This document shows positions 22,713 to 35,975 of a DNA stretch of 64,000 nt, in pieces. A program made the translations under genes and the position numbers. Source of the DNA: Neckera pumila (Eukaryota > Streptophyta > Bryopsida > Hypnales > Neckeraceae). The stretch is from assembly GCA_963969595.1 (NCBI GenBank), contig OZ018408.1, positions 1-64,000 on the forward strand. The letters are read 5' to 3'. Each line of letters opens with the position of its first letter. The first letter of the stretch is position 1. The notes below the pieces were generated by a model that was given only the letters and a program-made list of their open reading frames with translations, was not told the DNA's origin and ran no database searches.

Positions 22713-23549
22713 ATGGTGATGCTTTATGAGGAGTCCTCGAACGATTATGGAGGATGCGGCCAGATTCCCACTCGAACTAGCAGGAGGGAGGATCTTTTAA
22801 GTGGGTACGCAATTCATAGGCCGTGCACCTTCAAGAGCCTCAAGCAGTTCAAGAAGGTTTGTGAAACAAGCTCAGTGGTTTTGGCTGATGGAAAGCAGTA
22901 CGTTGCATTCGAAAATGTTACATCCAAGAATCTGGAAGACATTGAGAAGTGGCGGGAGGACTCAAACAAAAACCTTCCAAGGATGAGAATTTTGTATGAC
23001 CGGGTGAGTTAAGTTCTTATTGTGAAATTCATGCCCAGCAGTTTCCATGACATAGCGACAGCCATGTTCAACGCCCTCTTTTTGTCAAAGTATTCTGATG
23101 TCTATTCACTTGTAGGCTTGTTAGCAACAAGATTTGAAGCGAGGGATAGAGCCAAGGAAGGCGACAGCAGGTACAAACCGGTGACTCGCATCTCAAGCGG
23201 CGCATGGCTGTCTCTCATGGTGGAGATAGGAGTGTCTGAAAGCCTGCAGCGGTTGCGAAACGATGCAAGGTTCTGGTTAGCCAACAGCGCAGGAGAGACT
23301 CGGGTGGTGATAGTTATGTCTATTGATACTGTTGCAAAGAAGGTAGAAAGCGAAAGGTGGGAAGATGTTGCGAGGATTCGATCGTCACGTCACAGCACAC
23401 TTCTTTACAATCCAGGGATGGTGCAGTCTATCACACTAGAGCATGGTGTTCAATATGCAGGTCCCGCCTTACAGATCCCTGTTGCAAAAGTATATGAACA
23501 ACCTCTGCCCCCAAACCTTGGGGCAAATGACTTTGAGTTGACAGCCTAG
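22713..23549 (+). pseudogene. Uma2-like (PD-(D/E)XK nuclease fold) protein, in-frame stop
   Basis: One frame from ATG 22713 to TAG 23547-23549 (278 codons) with a single internal TAA at 23010-23012. The second half resembles the Uma2/putative restriction endonuclease-like family (PF05685, from memory), which also occurs in fungal and some plant proteins. Seen here are MPSSFHD after the stop, a RFEARDRAKE segment, then VEIGVSESLQRLRNDARFW, the family's E-containing strand and following helix, and a VVIVMSI strand. The TAA sits inside what looks like continuous homology (RILYDR before, LIVKFMPSS after), so it is probably a lesion. The alternative is an intron from GT at 23004 to an AG near 23115, but that would remove the MPSSFHD segment. 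An upstream intron with acceptor ACAG near 22697 is possible. Cellular role unknown. Confidence 0.6.
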
Positions 23550-23919
23550 GACCTGAAGTCCTTCAAGACTACATATTGGCTAGTATTGCAGTAGTCTGAC
23601 TTGCATTCAGGTGACTTTCTTTCTTAAGATTTGCTTGATGTATTATTTTTCTTGGTAAATTATTTATTTGTTTATTTATGATGATTGAAAAATCAATTCC
23701 AGACAGATTTGAGGAATTCCTATCCATTTTTTTGCATAGCTATTAGTAAGCTATTTCTTTCTTTTTTTCTTTTTAATGATTGGGATATGAATTATAGAAC
23801 TTCAAATTTGAGTAATTCTTAACTTTTTTGCAAAGAGAACGCTGATTTAGGTTTGTCTTGAGCCTTAGCCCCGTCGTCAAGTGGCTTATTTGTAATATTT
23901 CGATTGTGTTTTGAAGCAG
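23550..23919. other. Intergenic or 3' region, no gene
   Basis: AT-rich; nothing recognised. Confidence 0.5.
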
Positions 23920-24107
23920 CCTATGGGTCATCGAGAGTAACCTTCATTCATGGAGATGTCACAAAGCCAGAGACTCTAGTGCCAGCTTGCCAGGAAATAG
24001 ACGCAATTGTGTGCACCACAGGTGCAAGAGCAAGATGGCGTCTCCTTTGTTGGAACAACAACATTCCCAAATGTGCGGATTACCAAGGCGTTGTCTTTCT
24101 TAAATAG
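23920..24107 (+). pseudogene. Exon fragment of an atypical SDR (NAD(P)-binding Rossmann protein)
   Basis: After a plausible acceptor (GAAGCAG) the frame reads VTFIHGDVTKPETL, then DAIVCTTGA and CADYQGVVFL before TAG 24105. This is the beta3-GDV and beta4 A(I/V)VC(T/A)TGA region of NmrA-like, Tic62-related SDRs, with the following DYQGV motif. The N-terminal GxxGxxG nucleotide motif and the rest of the protein are absent on either side. It is most likely an isolated gene fragment. Confidence 0.55.
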
Positions 24108-25171
24108 ATGAAGCAAGATCATATTGGTATGAGGTGATAGACCTATGCCAACCCTATTCTGGGGAACAATAACTGTTGATATTGAGCAAAATCTGGAGAA
24201 CCTTAGATGTGAGTGTTGTGAAAGATGTAAAACTTCTTCAAAATATGAAATGTAGCAATACCTTAACCCCATTCCAAGGTACATATAGCTATCAATTTTG
24301 TTGTTGAGTACTTGCAGAGGCAACAAATTGTAGAATAGGACGAGCAGCAGGTTGACAAATAAGCTTATAAGCTCACCGCTCAAATGTGTTTCTACTGAGC
24401 CTATCCTTATTAGATTACATCATCAAGTTGCCTAGAAGTAGCACCATCGGAACTTGGAAAAATAGAAGGATGTCAACCACTTTGACTTGGTTCTTTGTTG
24501 GTCCATCAAGGTACACCTTAGCAAAAATTTGCTCATTGTCTTTTGCAACAAACATGACCATTCCTGCCATGGCCTATCTCCCTTACAAGAAAGAAAATAC
24601 AAACGGTAAACCGTAGAGCTTAAATGCAAGATTATAGCCAAGTCTCTCCCTCGGAAGAAAGAAAATGCACAAAACTCCGAAACATCTCTGAATAACAAAC
24701 TAGATTATGGACTAGATAGAAAGAAGCAATTTGAATGCACACAACAAACTAACTACTACCCAGGCACATCATTGAGAGAAATAGCACGAGTACAACAAAG
24801 AAAACAATAGAAAAGCGGCCAAAGTTTACCTGGAACAATACTGTTGAAAACCCACAGAATCCAAAACACACTTCCATGTCAAGCTGACTCCAAAATGAAG
24901 ACACAAACAAAAATGAGCCCACGCACAGCAAAGAAGTGCACAAACGCAAAAAAAAAAAAAAGCACCAACATAAACAAAACAAAGCAGAACAAAGTAAATA
25001 CAATATTTATTCTACTTTAATCGACAGGGAGTCCCATCCACCAAGTAAAAGTAACCATCTATTTTAAGAGCGCTGCAACTTGATTGAGCTTTAGTAGCCG
25101 GGTATCAAAGGGTTCGGACTGCAACGAAGGTCTTTCTTGCGCCACCTCAGCTGTTGTTGATGCTCAGTCGC
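24108..25171. other. Intergenic, no gene recognised
   Basis: Several short ORFs on both strands without recognisable motifs; an A-rich tract near 24949. Nothing supported. Confidence 0.5.
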
Positions 25172-25642
25172 TCAAATCCCAAATGGAATCTCGCTCCACT
25201 CCGGCATCCCCAAATCCATAGTTCCCATGCATTTCTTATAAACCGCAATAATGTTCTTCCATAAGCCCAAAAGATTGATTTGCAAAAGCCCAAAACATTG
25301 ATTTACAAAAGCCCAAATGACTAATTTGCAAAAGCTTTCTGGATACGTCAACACATCGCTCAACACCTCAATCCACAATACCACTCCTTGTGACCTTTGA
25401 ACATCATAGCATTGACTTGAGAACTTTTCAATATTCCTAATCTCGACTAGATTTGGATGATGCAATCCATTCTTATGGTTACTAGTTTTCACAAAATGGG
25501 CCCAAGGATGCTCTGAATTTTTTGGCTTCAATGAAAAGGCAACCAGAGCTGATGTATCAATATCTAGAATGATCTTAATGAGATCAAAAGCACTAGAATG
25601 GAAGGCATTGGGCATAGCAAGGTCCTTCAACATCTCAACCAA
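25172..25642 (-). CDS. Unrecognised 156-codon ORF
   Basis: An open frame with normal-looking composition, hydrophobic helices (FDLIKIILDI, WIEVLSDVLTYPESFCKLVIW) and no motif I recognise. It stands alone in AT-rich DNA, without evident splice partners. It could be an exon or fragment of a larger helical-repeat protein, or chance. Confidence 0.3.
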   Translation of the reverse strand: MVEMLKDLAMPNAFHSSAFDLIKIILDIDTSALVAFSLKPKNSEHPWAHFVKTSNHKNGLHHPNLVEIRNIEKFSSQCYDVQRSQGVVLWIEVLSDVLTYPESFCKLVIWAFVNQCFGLLQINLLGLWKNIIAVYKKCMGTMDLGMPEWSEIPFGI

Positions 25643-28142
25643 TGGTGGATCCCTCTAGCAATATATATAGTTTCCAACTTAGCACATGCATTGATATACA
25701 CATGCCTATAATAAAATGACCTCAAGATATAGAGATCACAATTGAAGGAGAGGAAGTCAATAGTATTTAAGTGTTTATTCTTTTTTCAGATGCCAAGAAA
25801 AAAAAATACAAACATAGGCGCACAAACATAGGCCCATGGTGGCAAAGGAGGCTCCATGCAATAACCACTACAGCACCAAATTTGTAGTCAATAGTCACCT
25901 CTAAGCCACTCAATGATCCAATAAACTCAACCTATTAGTAAGTCATCAAACACAAATTATTTAAAATACCATTATTTTGCATAATACATACTATAAAAAC
26001 AATGGTTAACCAAATATGACAAGAATTACCATGAAATCAAAATATAAGCTGCGCCAAAAATACTTGAAATCCCAAATATATGCACGAAAAGGTAGTCTAG
26101 AGTATGCACAAAAATTACCAAAACACAAGTACTTAATTTGACAGAACATCATCACTCCATCATTCAAGAAAGCATGAAAAAAGAAACAAACCTAACTTGC
26201 TTTTTAGTGCATACATAATGTAAAGTTCTTGAATGCTAGCCAACACTTGTTGCAAAAGGAAATATAGCATGCTATGTCATTGTCCTTCATACTTATCTTG
26301 CAAGATTTCTAAAGAATAAAATTCCAAACATTAAATAGTATATGAAGAACTCTCAAATAGAATACATTTAACAAAGTACATGAACCCAATCAAGTAAACA
26401 TAGGGCTCTCAAAACTCATATGTTACATAAGTATGTTAGATAAAAATGTTCAAGTAACTTGATTAATGAAATAAAACTACAAATCCTGCAATGCACCCAC
26501 ATTGTTACACTCACTGTCATACATCAAATTCCTCAAGTGGCCAGTACAATCGAAGTTATAGTTCTTTCAAAAGTTGAGAGTTCTTGCACTCACTTGTTGG
26601 TTATCACATGGTTTCTATACACACGAAAAGCAAAATTAGACTCGTAATATCTCATTACCAAAACACATGAGGCCTTATGAAACTACTTTCCAAGAGATAC
26701 TTTAGTGACTTACGTGTACATTAAGTGAAATTCATCTCAAAGTACAAAAATATCACCAACTGACAAAAATCCGAAGAACACATGAGAAAAGAACTACAGA
26801 ATCAAAATATTGATGTCATTACGAATACTTCAAAGACTACGCAAATCCCAGAAGGAGATAATAAAGTTCAAGGGTTCAAGGAAACTGAGTCGATCAGTGC
26901 AACATGCGAAAGAGAAGACTCGAAAAGGTTGGAAGCACAACAAATCATCCCAAATCCTAAATTGCCCACAACCGTACAATCCCCAAATAGATCCAATATG
27001 AAAGGTCAACAAGAAAAATGCTAGTGGCATTACAAGGGTAACCCTTTATATACTAAGAAGCCCAAATTGGACTTCATGTTTTTTTAAGCAGTTTTGAAGA
27101 GTTTATATGAGGATTTTTATTTATTTTAATAATTATTTACTTAAACCAATGCATGCAATGTTCTTCACTCAAGCTAATGATATAAGAAAATTTCATTTAG
27201 ATTATACTTTCTACAATTTAATCAATCAAAGTCTGCACTTTAAAATCATGAATTCTTAGTACATAAAGGGTTAAGTGTCATACGAAGATAGATCTTTTTA
27301 TTTTTCATTAGTCATTCATAGTCAAAATCGACGCCAAACAAGAAAGAAAGGCAATACCAAGTTTGTGCAAACTTCTAAATCAATCACTCTACAAAATCTA
27401 AAATCAAATCCAAGTCGAAACAGTAGTATCCTTCCTACCACATGATAAGACCATTGTTACATCTCTGATTTCATAACTTCTCTATGACCTCGAGCTTAAG
27501 ATTACTTTCTTCCTCGTAACAATGGTGGCCACAGGTTACAGACTCATAGGCTCACCTAGTTGCCGATTCAAAACTTACATTCAACCTAAGTAATGTAAGT
27601 TTCATGAACCTAAGAACATGAGTCAATATTTGCAACAAATAAGTTGCGGTGACCAAGTTTCACATACCCATATGTTTCAGGCCCATAAAGATCTGCAGAC
27701 AGGTCTGGAAGGTCTCCAGTTTCAACCATGACCAGACAAAGAGCCACGGACATTCGTTTCTGGAGAAAAAATGCACAAAGAAAACGGCCAGTGCGATATA
27801 ATACAATAGTATACATGAACAGGAGAGAAGTTCTGGACTTCCTACCTGGGTATGGTGGACGAAAGTGCTGGACCTCGCAGGTAGAAACCCTTGGTTCACA
27901 GCCGGCCTGAAAAGAGGGCAGAGTTCTTCTCTACCAAGGACCGCTTCTATCCAGATCTAAATCTAAAGGTCCAGTTCACACATTTTGCAGATGTGAGATT
28001 TATCATTTGAACCTAAAAACATACGGAGTACTAAATATTCTGCCGAGTTGCCATCTCATCAGACCTGGTTTCAAAAACGCCGTCAGGAACCGTAGGCGCC
28101 TAGCGGAAATTGGGTTCAAGAAGATTGGTTCAACCTCAGACA
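25643..28142. other. AT-rich region downstream of SAC3B-type gene
   Basis: No gene recognised. The part nearest 28143 is presumably the 3' UTR of the SAC3B-type gene. Small ORFs at 26782-27024 (+) and 27610-27816 (-) have no family match that I know. Confidence 0.5.
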
Positions 28143-31100
28143 TCACAAATGACTCTGCAAACTATCATAGGCAATGCCGAAAGTACCTTCAAGTTTGCGA
28201 TCAATGCTCTTCTGAGCTCTCCAGCACCTTTCTAACATATCATCAATGCTTCCCATGTCACTGCAATTGGTCAATGCACGTGACTCAATACGCTCACTAA
28301 CTCCACAATGTACAGTCCCGTCGTAAGGTATATTGCTATCAGAGCGAAAGCTTCTCTCATTGATCACTCCTTCAGAACTTAAATCTGCTGCAACCTGGGT
28401 GTCGGCGAAGCACATATCCGAGCTGGCGCGACGTAGCGAACGGTCCACATCATGGCTCAGCTTCATGACGATGTTGTCTATAAGTGTTTCCTCTGGTAAG
28501 CGAGGAATTTCAAATGTTCCAATGACTTCATGGTCTTTCCCATTTTCAAGAAGTGGAAAACCGTGAGACCCAGGCGCTTGTAACTCAATAACGCTGGAGC
28601 TCTCTGTCGAGATAACCGATGCCAAGGAAGTACTTAAGTTCCTGGGGAGGGGCCGGATGACACTTTCAGGAGAAAGCGACAATCGCCTCTTCTTCAAGGA
28701 CACGGGCTGACTTCGTTGCCATGACTCGAATGACGGTGAAAAGATTGACCAGGTATTTGCTTGAATCGAAAATTGCAACGTGTCCTCTATCTCCTTTGGG
28801 TTTGTCTGCTGTTTCAACGGAGTTGTGCTCTGGAAATCTCCAGAACTGAACCGGTCGGTGTAAGACTTCGCTAAAGACAACTTCTCTTGCAGAGTCGTCC
28901 TTGCTTCTCGTTCTTCTGTATCGTCGAACATGAGATTGACGTGTCTTGTCCTTCCGAACGGAGTTCCAGCAGCAATTTCACTTGCGAATGGAACCTGCTG
29001 TTCTACTTCATCGAGTTCCAGTGGTCGCATTATCTCCTCCTCGTCTCTTGATACGACGTAGACAAATAGGGGAGGCTCACTGTTGAGTAGTAGTAACCGA
29101 GTTTGATAGATGGCTTGGAAAATGTTTGCCCACCGAGGAACCAGCACACGTCCCGACTCAGTCCACTCCAGGCAGCTGTTCCTCCGTACTATCGTCTGTG
29201 CTTGACGAATAAGGACCGGATCGTCTTCGATTATTCCATCAATACGAGCCAAGTACTTTTGCATAGCCCTCTCTACTGCTACCTGAAAATCAGAACGTGA
29301 GAAACATCAGCAACCAATAACATGAATATGAGCAGATTTTCGTTCAAAAACAGGCAATAATATGCAGGGTTAATTCAAGATCTACAGAAGTGAATCTTGC
29401 TTCAGGATCAGTACAAACGCCTATACAATGCAGGGGGAACAGTGACAGTGCTATAACATACGTTCAAGGCATATAGCGAAATGGTAAAATTTACGGTGAT
29501 AATTGAGCAGAGCTTAGCGTGCGAAATTGATACTATAGCCAGATAGTCTTAAATATACATAATAATTTGGCAAGTGAAAAAGAACTGCAGAAAATACAAT
29601 ACTACCTTCTGATACCGCACGTTCTCCCACGCACTTGTTGGGGAGCCAGGCTTAACTTGCTCAACCGTAGGAAACTTGGGTAGCTCAGCAATATGCAAAA
29701 CGTGATGAATTGGATCCAACAGATAAGGTTCATTCCACCCTTTCTTGGGTAATATACCAGGTAGTGCACCACTGACTTCGGATTCGGCCTCTTCAGGTGG
29801 CCAGTGAGGTGGTGCGGCACCTACAGCTTTCCGAATTTCCATAGCAGCTGACCTCAATGAGCGGTTGAAAATACTTATGCACCGCTCAGGAGTCACTTTT
29901 GAGGAGGAACTTGCCATAAGAATTTTACAATGTCCATCCAAGTTGCTTGTGACTAACTCACGGATGTGTATAGGCCGTAAGTTGGGCTGCGAAGGAGTAC
30001 TGTTAGCTAGCCATACTAACCCTCCGCAAAGGAATCCATCACTATATAAGCCTCCATCATTGCTTGATGACACAGGCGACACATTCTGCCAACCTATTCT
30101 AAGTCCTTCAAAGTCATACAACCCTAGAGAGGCCTTCAATTTCTCTGTTTTCGCTTCAATATTACGTTCCTCAGGTGAGTAGAGCAGGAGTAAAGGTAGA
30201 CGCACTCCAACAGGTAAAGTTTCCACTAACGAGTGTAACCGATGTCGTTCCTCGATAACTGAATGTCCCTTACGTACAAGGAACACGAGACCACTTGCTC
30301 CGTGCAATGCAGTCTTTTGATATGATGTCTTGCTGTCATCAACATTCACGGCTTCAAACCACAACCCTGGAGTACGGCCATCTGCGTGAACTTCTGGAAC
30401 TACAAGCTGTCTTCTTGACAACTTGTTGGATAACCACTGCCCAGACATGTTTGAGGCATCTGTACCGCCCACTGACAGTAATAATTTGAACGTGATAAAC
30501 TTCGCGGAAGGAAAATTGTGTTCAAATAATGGAAGAACTAAAGATGCGATATCTAAAGGCTTCCACATCTCACGAATTTTCTCTGAACGCACCCTCGCAA
30601 CTTGGTCAATAGTCATTCGTGCAGATCCATTGTTCGTTAGTGTTCTGAGTGCCTGCCAATACCAAGCGACAATAGCCTAAATAAATAAATAGCACTTGTC
30701 TTGTACTCGGAACTACAGCTTTTTGAATGTCCACTATGAACCCATCCATTGTAAAATCTTTCCTCCTGAACTAAATTAGAAGGATGGTAAGCGAAAGTAC
30801 AACTCACCCCATCTTCGTCGGATTTAGCAACAGCTAGAGGAGGTCCAACAGAGAGAGAACCCAAGGCAGCGTCTGCCCTCATTCTACGCCGAAGCTTTTC
30901 CTCTGCCATGAATGCAGCCCTGCGTCTCCATCGTCTGATTTGACAGAAACCAGCATGCGCGTTAGTTTCTTGTACTGTATGAAAACCGGCAACGTAAGTG
31001 TACATCAAAAACAAAAATTATCCAACTTCATGCCAAGGAGATGAACCATTAGTGAAGTTATATTTGGAACAAATTCCTTTCAAACTGCAAAAATCTAAGG

Positions 31101-34100
31101 TGAAAAAGGCGAAATTTGAAGGCGAGTAAGGTAGCTGGGGTACAAGAGACAGGATGTAGGTAAATAACCTAAGGCTGGCATAATCAAGCTAGAGTCAAAA
31201 TTACCTCAGCCATAGTCGTTTCTTCCCAGCGCTCGCCTCCGCCCGATAAGCTGCCAGCCTTTGTTCTTCTTGCCTCTGCAGCTTCAATTCAGCATCTGCA
31301 GCTAGTTTCGCTGCCCACTTTGCAGCAGCAGCTTCAGCTTCTTCTGTTGCTCGTTTCCTCCTCTGACGTTCCCTTTCCTTCTCCCTCTCTTTCTCCTTCT
31401 CAACTTCCAACTCGAGCACTCTCTGTACCCTTATCACCTCTAAAGTTGGGCCGGGTTCAGGTACGTCATCGTCTTCTTCTTCCTCAGGTCCTACGTCAAT
31501 TGCTCCCCCTACCGTTACAAGTTTCTTATTTCCCTCCTTCAAGTCAATGTCTTGAGTTAGACGTCCGGGATACGATTCCCGCTTCCGGCTCCTCTGTGGA
31601 CTTGGGTTCTCTGTCGAAGATTTTGGAATCAGGTGATTTTGGTGAGGAGTAGGCCACAATGGTAACGTCCTTGAACTGAACGAAGTTGCAGGTAGCGCAG
31701 TCTGGCCTTCTATAGTAGGAGAAGTGGCCTTATAAGGAGGAGAAATACGCATGTCGTCAACTACTTGGCTGGTACCCGGACTAGATCTTCCTGGGGCAGC
31801 AGTCCAATGCCCCAGCGGGTGAGATGCTTGAGACGCCTCTGCGGGGAAAAGCGGATCATCCTCTTCATAGTCCGGCATCTCTTCTTCTTGCATACCAGGT
31901 GTCATCGGAGTAGCTGCCCAGCTATCAACTAAAGCCTGCTCCTGGCCCTTACCTTCCACATCCTCAACAATAGTTGAAGAGCGTTTTGTTTGTACTAACC
32001 GTGACCGACGGGCTTGGTATTCTGCATCACGATTGAGTAAAGGTCCATCCTTTATAGCATACAATTTCTCAAAAGTCTTCAAGCTGAAGCCGTGATACTT
32101 GACCAGAGTTTCAATGTCTTCACCCTGTTTGCCAAAGAGAACAATTCACATAAACAACTTAAAGAGATTTCCCGGTACATATTTCCCTTCATTCCTAGTT
32201 CTCCACAACCCTAAAACCCTACAAAGAAACTGGTTACAAGCAGAGCCCATCGCAAGGAGCATTGTCCAACACTGGACATGAAACGGAAATGTAAAATTGA
32301 AGCCTTAAAATGATTTTAGTGAATCACTATCTCTTGCGACGCCTCTCGGTGTAAGCCGTGAATTGAGGAATGAGCAGAATTGATTCCATTACCTCCATAC
32401 CAAGCCATTTCACAACTTGTGTGATTGGGACACCCTGGTTCTTCTGAAGACCGCTATGTAGTATTGCTAAAGCTTCAGTTCGAAGCTACATAATCAGTAA
32501 ATAATACATATCAGTACCAACAAGACCCACGATTTCATGTCATGATTCTGCCGCAAACATACAGAATCTATCAGCTACTTTATTGGGTTAAGAATCGGGT
32601 TATTCTAATTCATGGAGGAGTAACTTAAACCTACAGCTGAAATCCCAACACATAATTCTCGAGTCATACACAACGAGCATAGAGTTCTCAATTCACCAGC
32701 AATACAAATAAAACTTTGCTCCACAACTTGAAAATGTGAAAAAGTTCTCAAATCCTGTCCGCTGTAAACATGCCAAAAGATACAATCATTGGTGTGACGA
32801 ACCAAACATAGAGCAAGATCAATTCAAAGGAAGAAATTTGAAAAGGATTCTCATCCTGTATTCTCATAGTTGAAGTTTAATAAAGATTACCTTAGCAAAA
32901 TGAGCATGCATTAGACAGGCTTGAAGGTATGTAGACTTCCTCGCTAAACGGAAAAATGAGATATAGTTGCCCCCACGGCAAGCCCTGACAAATCCAGTTT
33001 ACACACCCACCCAAGCGGAAAAAGTACCCATCAAATAATCATGTCTGTCAAGAAGACGCACATTAGTATAGAGCACAAGAGCTGCCTCCATCGCGTACAC
33101 TGTAAGTCGTGCGCAAACAAAGACTACACCAATAAGGCATCCTTTCGCAAAGTCCAAATATGCATTCTTCAATTGCATCCAACGATGCAGGCTTTGAGAA
33201 ACTGCCGAACTCCAGGTGAAAATTGATCAAGTTCTCTTAATTGCCTTCCTGCAATATTGGCTACCAAGAACACCAATAGGATTGGCAAACTACAACCGTG
33301 AGAAAATAACAAATCTCACAAGATGGGGATCGCAAACCCCAGACATCTCTCTTCTGGAGATGTGCAAATTTCAACATATTCTTCCAAGACACCTGAATAG
33401 AGAGATACCCTAACAGATTCTCCAAAATTTGACCAATTTAAAGCTGCAAGAGCCAAAATGACGATTTTTGCATACAGATAAGCCTGTTAGGGACAGCATC
33501 ACATCAGCAATTTAAGATTACTTCGAGTGGCACCACCAACAAACTAACGAATATGTGCAGACTAAAATGGACGATTTATTATAAAATTAATATCTAGCAA
33601 TGCAAGAGACAAAAAGGTGACAGACCTGGCAACATCCCGAGCAAACAAAACTTGAGGAGTATTCCGCATATCTGGTGTCATCTTTGCAAGATCCAAAGAT
33701 AGCTCCGCAGGTTCAACCTACACAATTCAGAGTAGTGTTGACTTGTATTATTTCCAAAGCCAGAATGCCTCCACAAAATAAAAGGATAAATTATGACAGA
33801 AATTTGGTTTGTAGGGCCAGGTTCACTTACAGAGTACCCTGGGTGTTTGTCAAGTTTCAACAGAGCATAATAGCCTCTAAATTCTGCCTCTGTTTCAATT
33901 TGAATTCCTTTCTTTCGATGGTCATCATACATCTCAAAGAGATCTACAGAGGCCTTGTTCATCTGCTCAATGTTTAGATGAGCATCGAACCCTTCGTTGA
34001 AACCTTCCCCTTTCTTGTACTCGCAAAGCTCGTGCATAGCAAGAATGTGAAACCGGATCTGGGAAAATAACATCAAACTAAATTGTTAACATCTAATAGA

Positions 34101-35975
34101 AACAAGATTTTGCACTAAAACAAAAATAAAACAATCCACAAGAGAATCCTTACGGAATTTAAGATACCGATTAAACAGCGACTTTTTAAATTTTCGGACA
34201 AGATGCATGCAAAGCTCCGCCTCCCAGCAATAAAAAATCATCGCTATCAAAGAAACTCGGCAAGATAAGCTACACTCGTGGTGATAAAAGTTCACCATCT
34301 GCTCATGCATGGTGATGGCTTCACGATTGAAAATGTGCTGCATTCGTAAATCCATGCGAACTGCTCTCATTCGATCCCATAAAAAACTATGGAGCCTTAA
34401 GAGTCGTTCATCGTAAACTTGATTGATCAATGACAAGAGATAGTTCATAGTCACTTGAAGAACTGGAAGAGGACGAATCAAGTGAGGTTCTCGAGAAGGA
34501 GTCCTTGTATACTGCAGGATCACCAGAGGCCAAGAACTGATTAGGGCAACAAACTTCAATGGCATTGTTAACGCAATGCCAGCTGAGTCTTTTCTAGACT
34601 CTCACTGCTAATCGAAAACACATATGACCAAACTTCATACTATCACACAGGATCGCCTTACATGTTTGGAAAGATGCTTGGCAAGACGGACAAAAACTAG
34701 AACGTTCATTAAAGATACAGGAACCCCGAACTCAAACTCACTTCAGCTTGCTCCAAACAGGTTTGAAGGTTCAGGAGTGAACTCGTGCTTGACATAGATA
34801 AGCTCGAGTGACTTGATGGTCAGGTGCATATGACGATAGACTAGCTAAGCCAATGCAGAGAACAATACCCTCTTAAACCGTACGTACCTTCTTAACTGCC
34901 AAGTCAACACTGGTCAGGTTACGGTCACCATCTACTCTTTCAAATTTGTCAAGGTCACCTTTTCTCTCGCGTTCGTGTCGTTCGGTTTCTTTGAAACACT
35001 CACAGCACGCAAGTTAAGCACCTTCAGTAAGTTCCTTAGCCCTACTTTGTTTTGCAATTTGCTTGACCGCTATCTCACACGGAGCAGCCAATGACACCCT
35101 AAATTAAGTTTCAGAAAAGGCTCAGTCTCGCAATTCTAATTTAAAATAGGCCTTGGGCAAACCGCATTTGAATAAGGAAAGCAGAACCAAGTGAAAATGA
35201 AAATATAATTAAGGAAAAAAATACCTGAGCACATGTCATCGCAAGTCCCGACAATGGCTTCTGTATAGCTGAAGTCCTCCCCAAGGACCTCCGTTTCCAT
35301 CGTGTCAAGTTGTGCATTGTCCACTGAGGGGTTTGCGGTTTGGCTCGGCTGTCGAGCTTCTCGCTGGGGAAATCGATGTTCTGCCTTTCCTGAGACACGG
35401 CCAATAATCGGCTGTGATGCTAATTCGGAAGTTTCCTGATCTTGCGAAAATCGTAGAAGTCTCTGAGCTTTTGCATTCGCTTCTCTGTACCACTCATCCA
35501 GTCAGTTAAAACACGGCATAAAACCTACATGAAAGAACAGGCATTAAAATTAACATAACCCAACACGACTGATTTATTATATTGTCCTCTTGTCTATTCC
35601 CTCTACCTTCAACTGAGCAGATATTACTGACCTTTGCAGCTCGACATCGCTGAAGATTGCTCCACCCGGATTCTGTTTAACAGGAGGATGAGCAGAAGCC
35701 GAGGCTGACTTCCGCATGCGAGTAGGGCTGGGCTTCCTGTCGTGCACATTCTGTTCAGAGTCCGCATTGGAAACCTGTGCACCTGGTCTAGCACCTTGAA
35801 ACGTCTGCCTGCCAGGGCCAGATCCCGATCCAGGCAATAATCCAGCAACAGCCTTGTCCCCAGCCGTTCCAACTACAGGTTTTCCTGCCGCAGCTGCTTT
35901 GCCAAAGACGACTCCCTGACGTGGCACCAATGGGACTGCAACAGCCCTTCCAGTGTTGAAACCCGACGAATCCAT
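28143..35975 (-). CDS. SAC3B: SAC3/GANP family protein, SAC3B type (TREX-2 mRNA export scaffold)
   Basis: Twelve exons give one 1,565-residue frame: 35975-35628, 35492-35225, 34988-34888, 34511-34296, 34058-33831, 33717-33626, 32984-32891, 32485-32393, 32124-31205, 30934-30808, 30676-29606 and 29282-28143, all with GT-AG borders and matching phases. The exon 1 donor (GTAATA) is the least certain. Exons 2-9 encode the SAC3 domain: the TCDDMCS entry (usually CxDMCP), RERKGDLDKFERVDGDRN, FLWDRMRAVRMDLRMQHIF, HELCEYKKGEGF, DDHRKKGI and FRGYYALLKLDKHPGY. The domain is followed by a Glu/Lys/Arg-rich coiled-coil segment (exon 9 end and exon 10) and a long C-terminal region, as in Arabidopsis SAC3B. 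In TREX-2 this protein scaffolds THP1/PCID2, DSS1 and centrin at the nuclear pore to couple transcription to mRNA export. A Cys-to-Pro difference at the CxxM(C)P motif (Ser here) is minor. The start is the first ATG before an acceptable donor. Confidence 0.93.

Noticed and set aside
27610..27910. Minus-strand ORF as a 3' exon of the SAC3B-type gene
   Set aside because: The SAC3B frame already ends at 28143 with a stop, and the ORF has no motif; treated as UTR or chance.
32200..32225. Short telomere-like motif (AACCCTAAAACCCTA) in a SAC3B intron
   Set aside because: Only about two units; such telo-box-like motifs are common in plant DNA and it is not an interstitial telomere.
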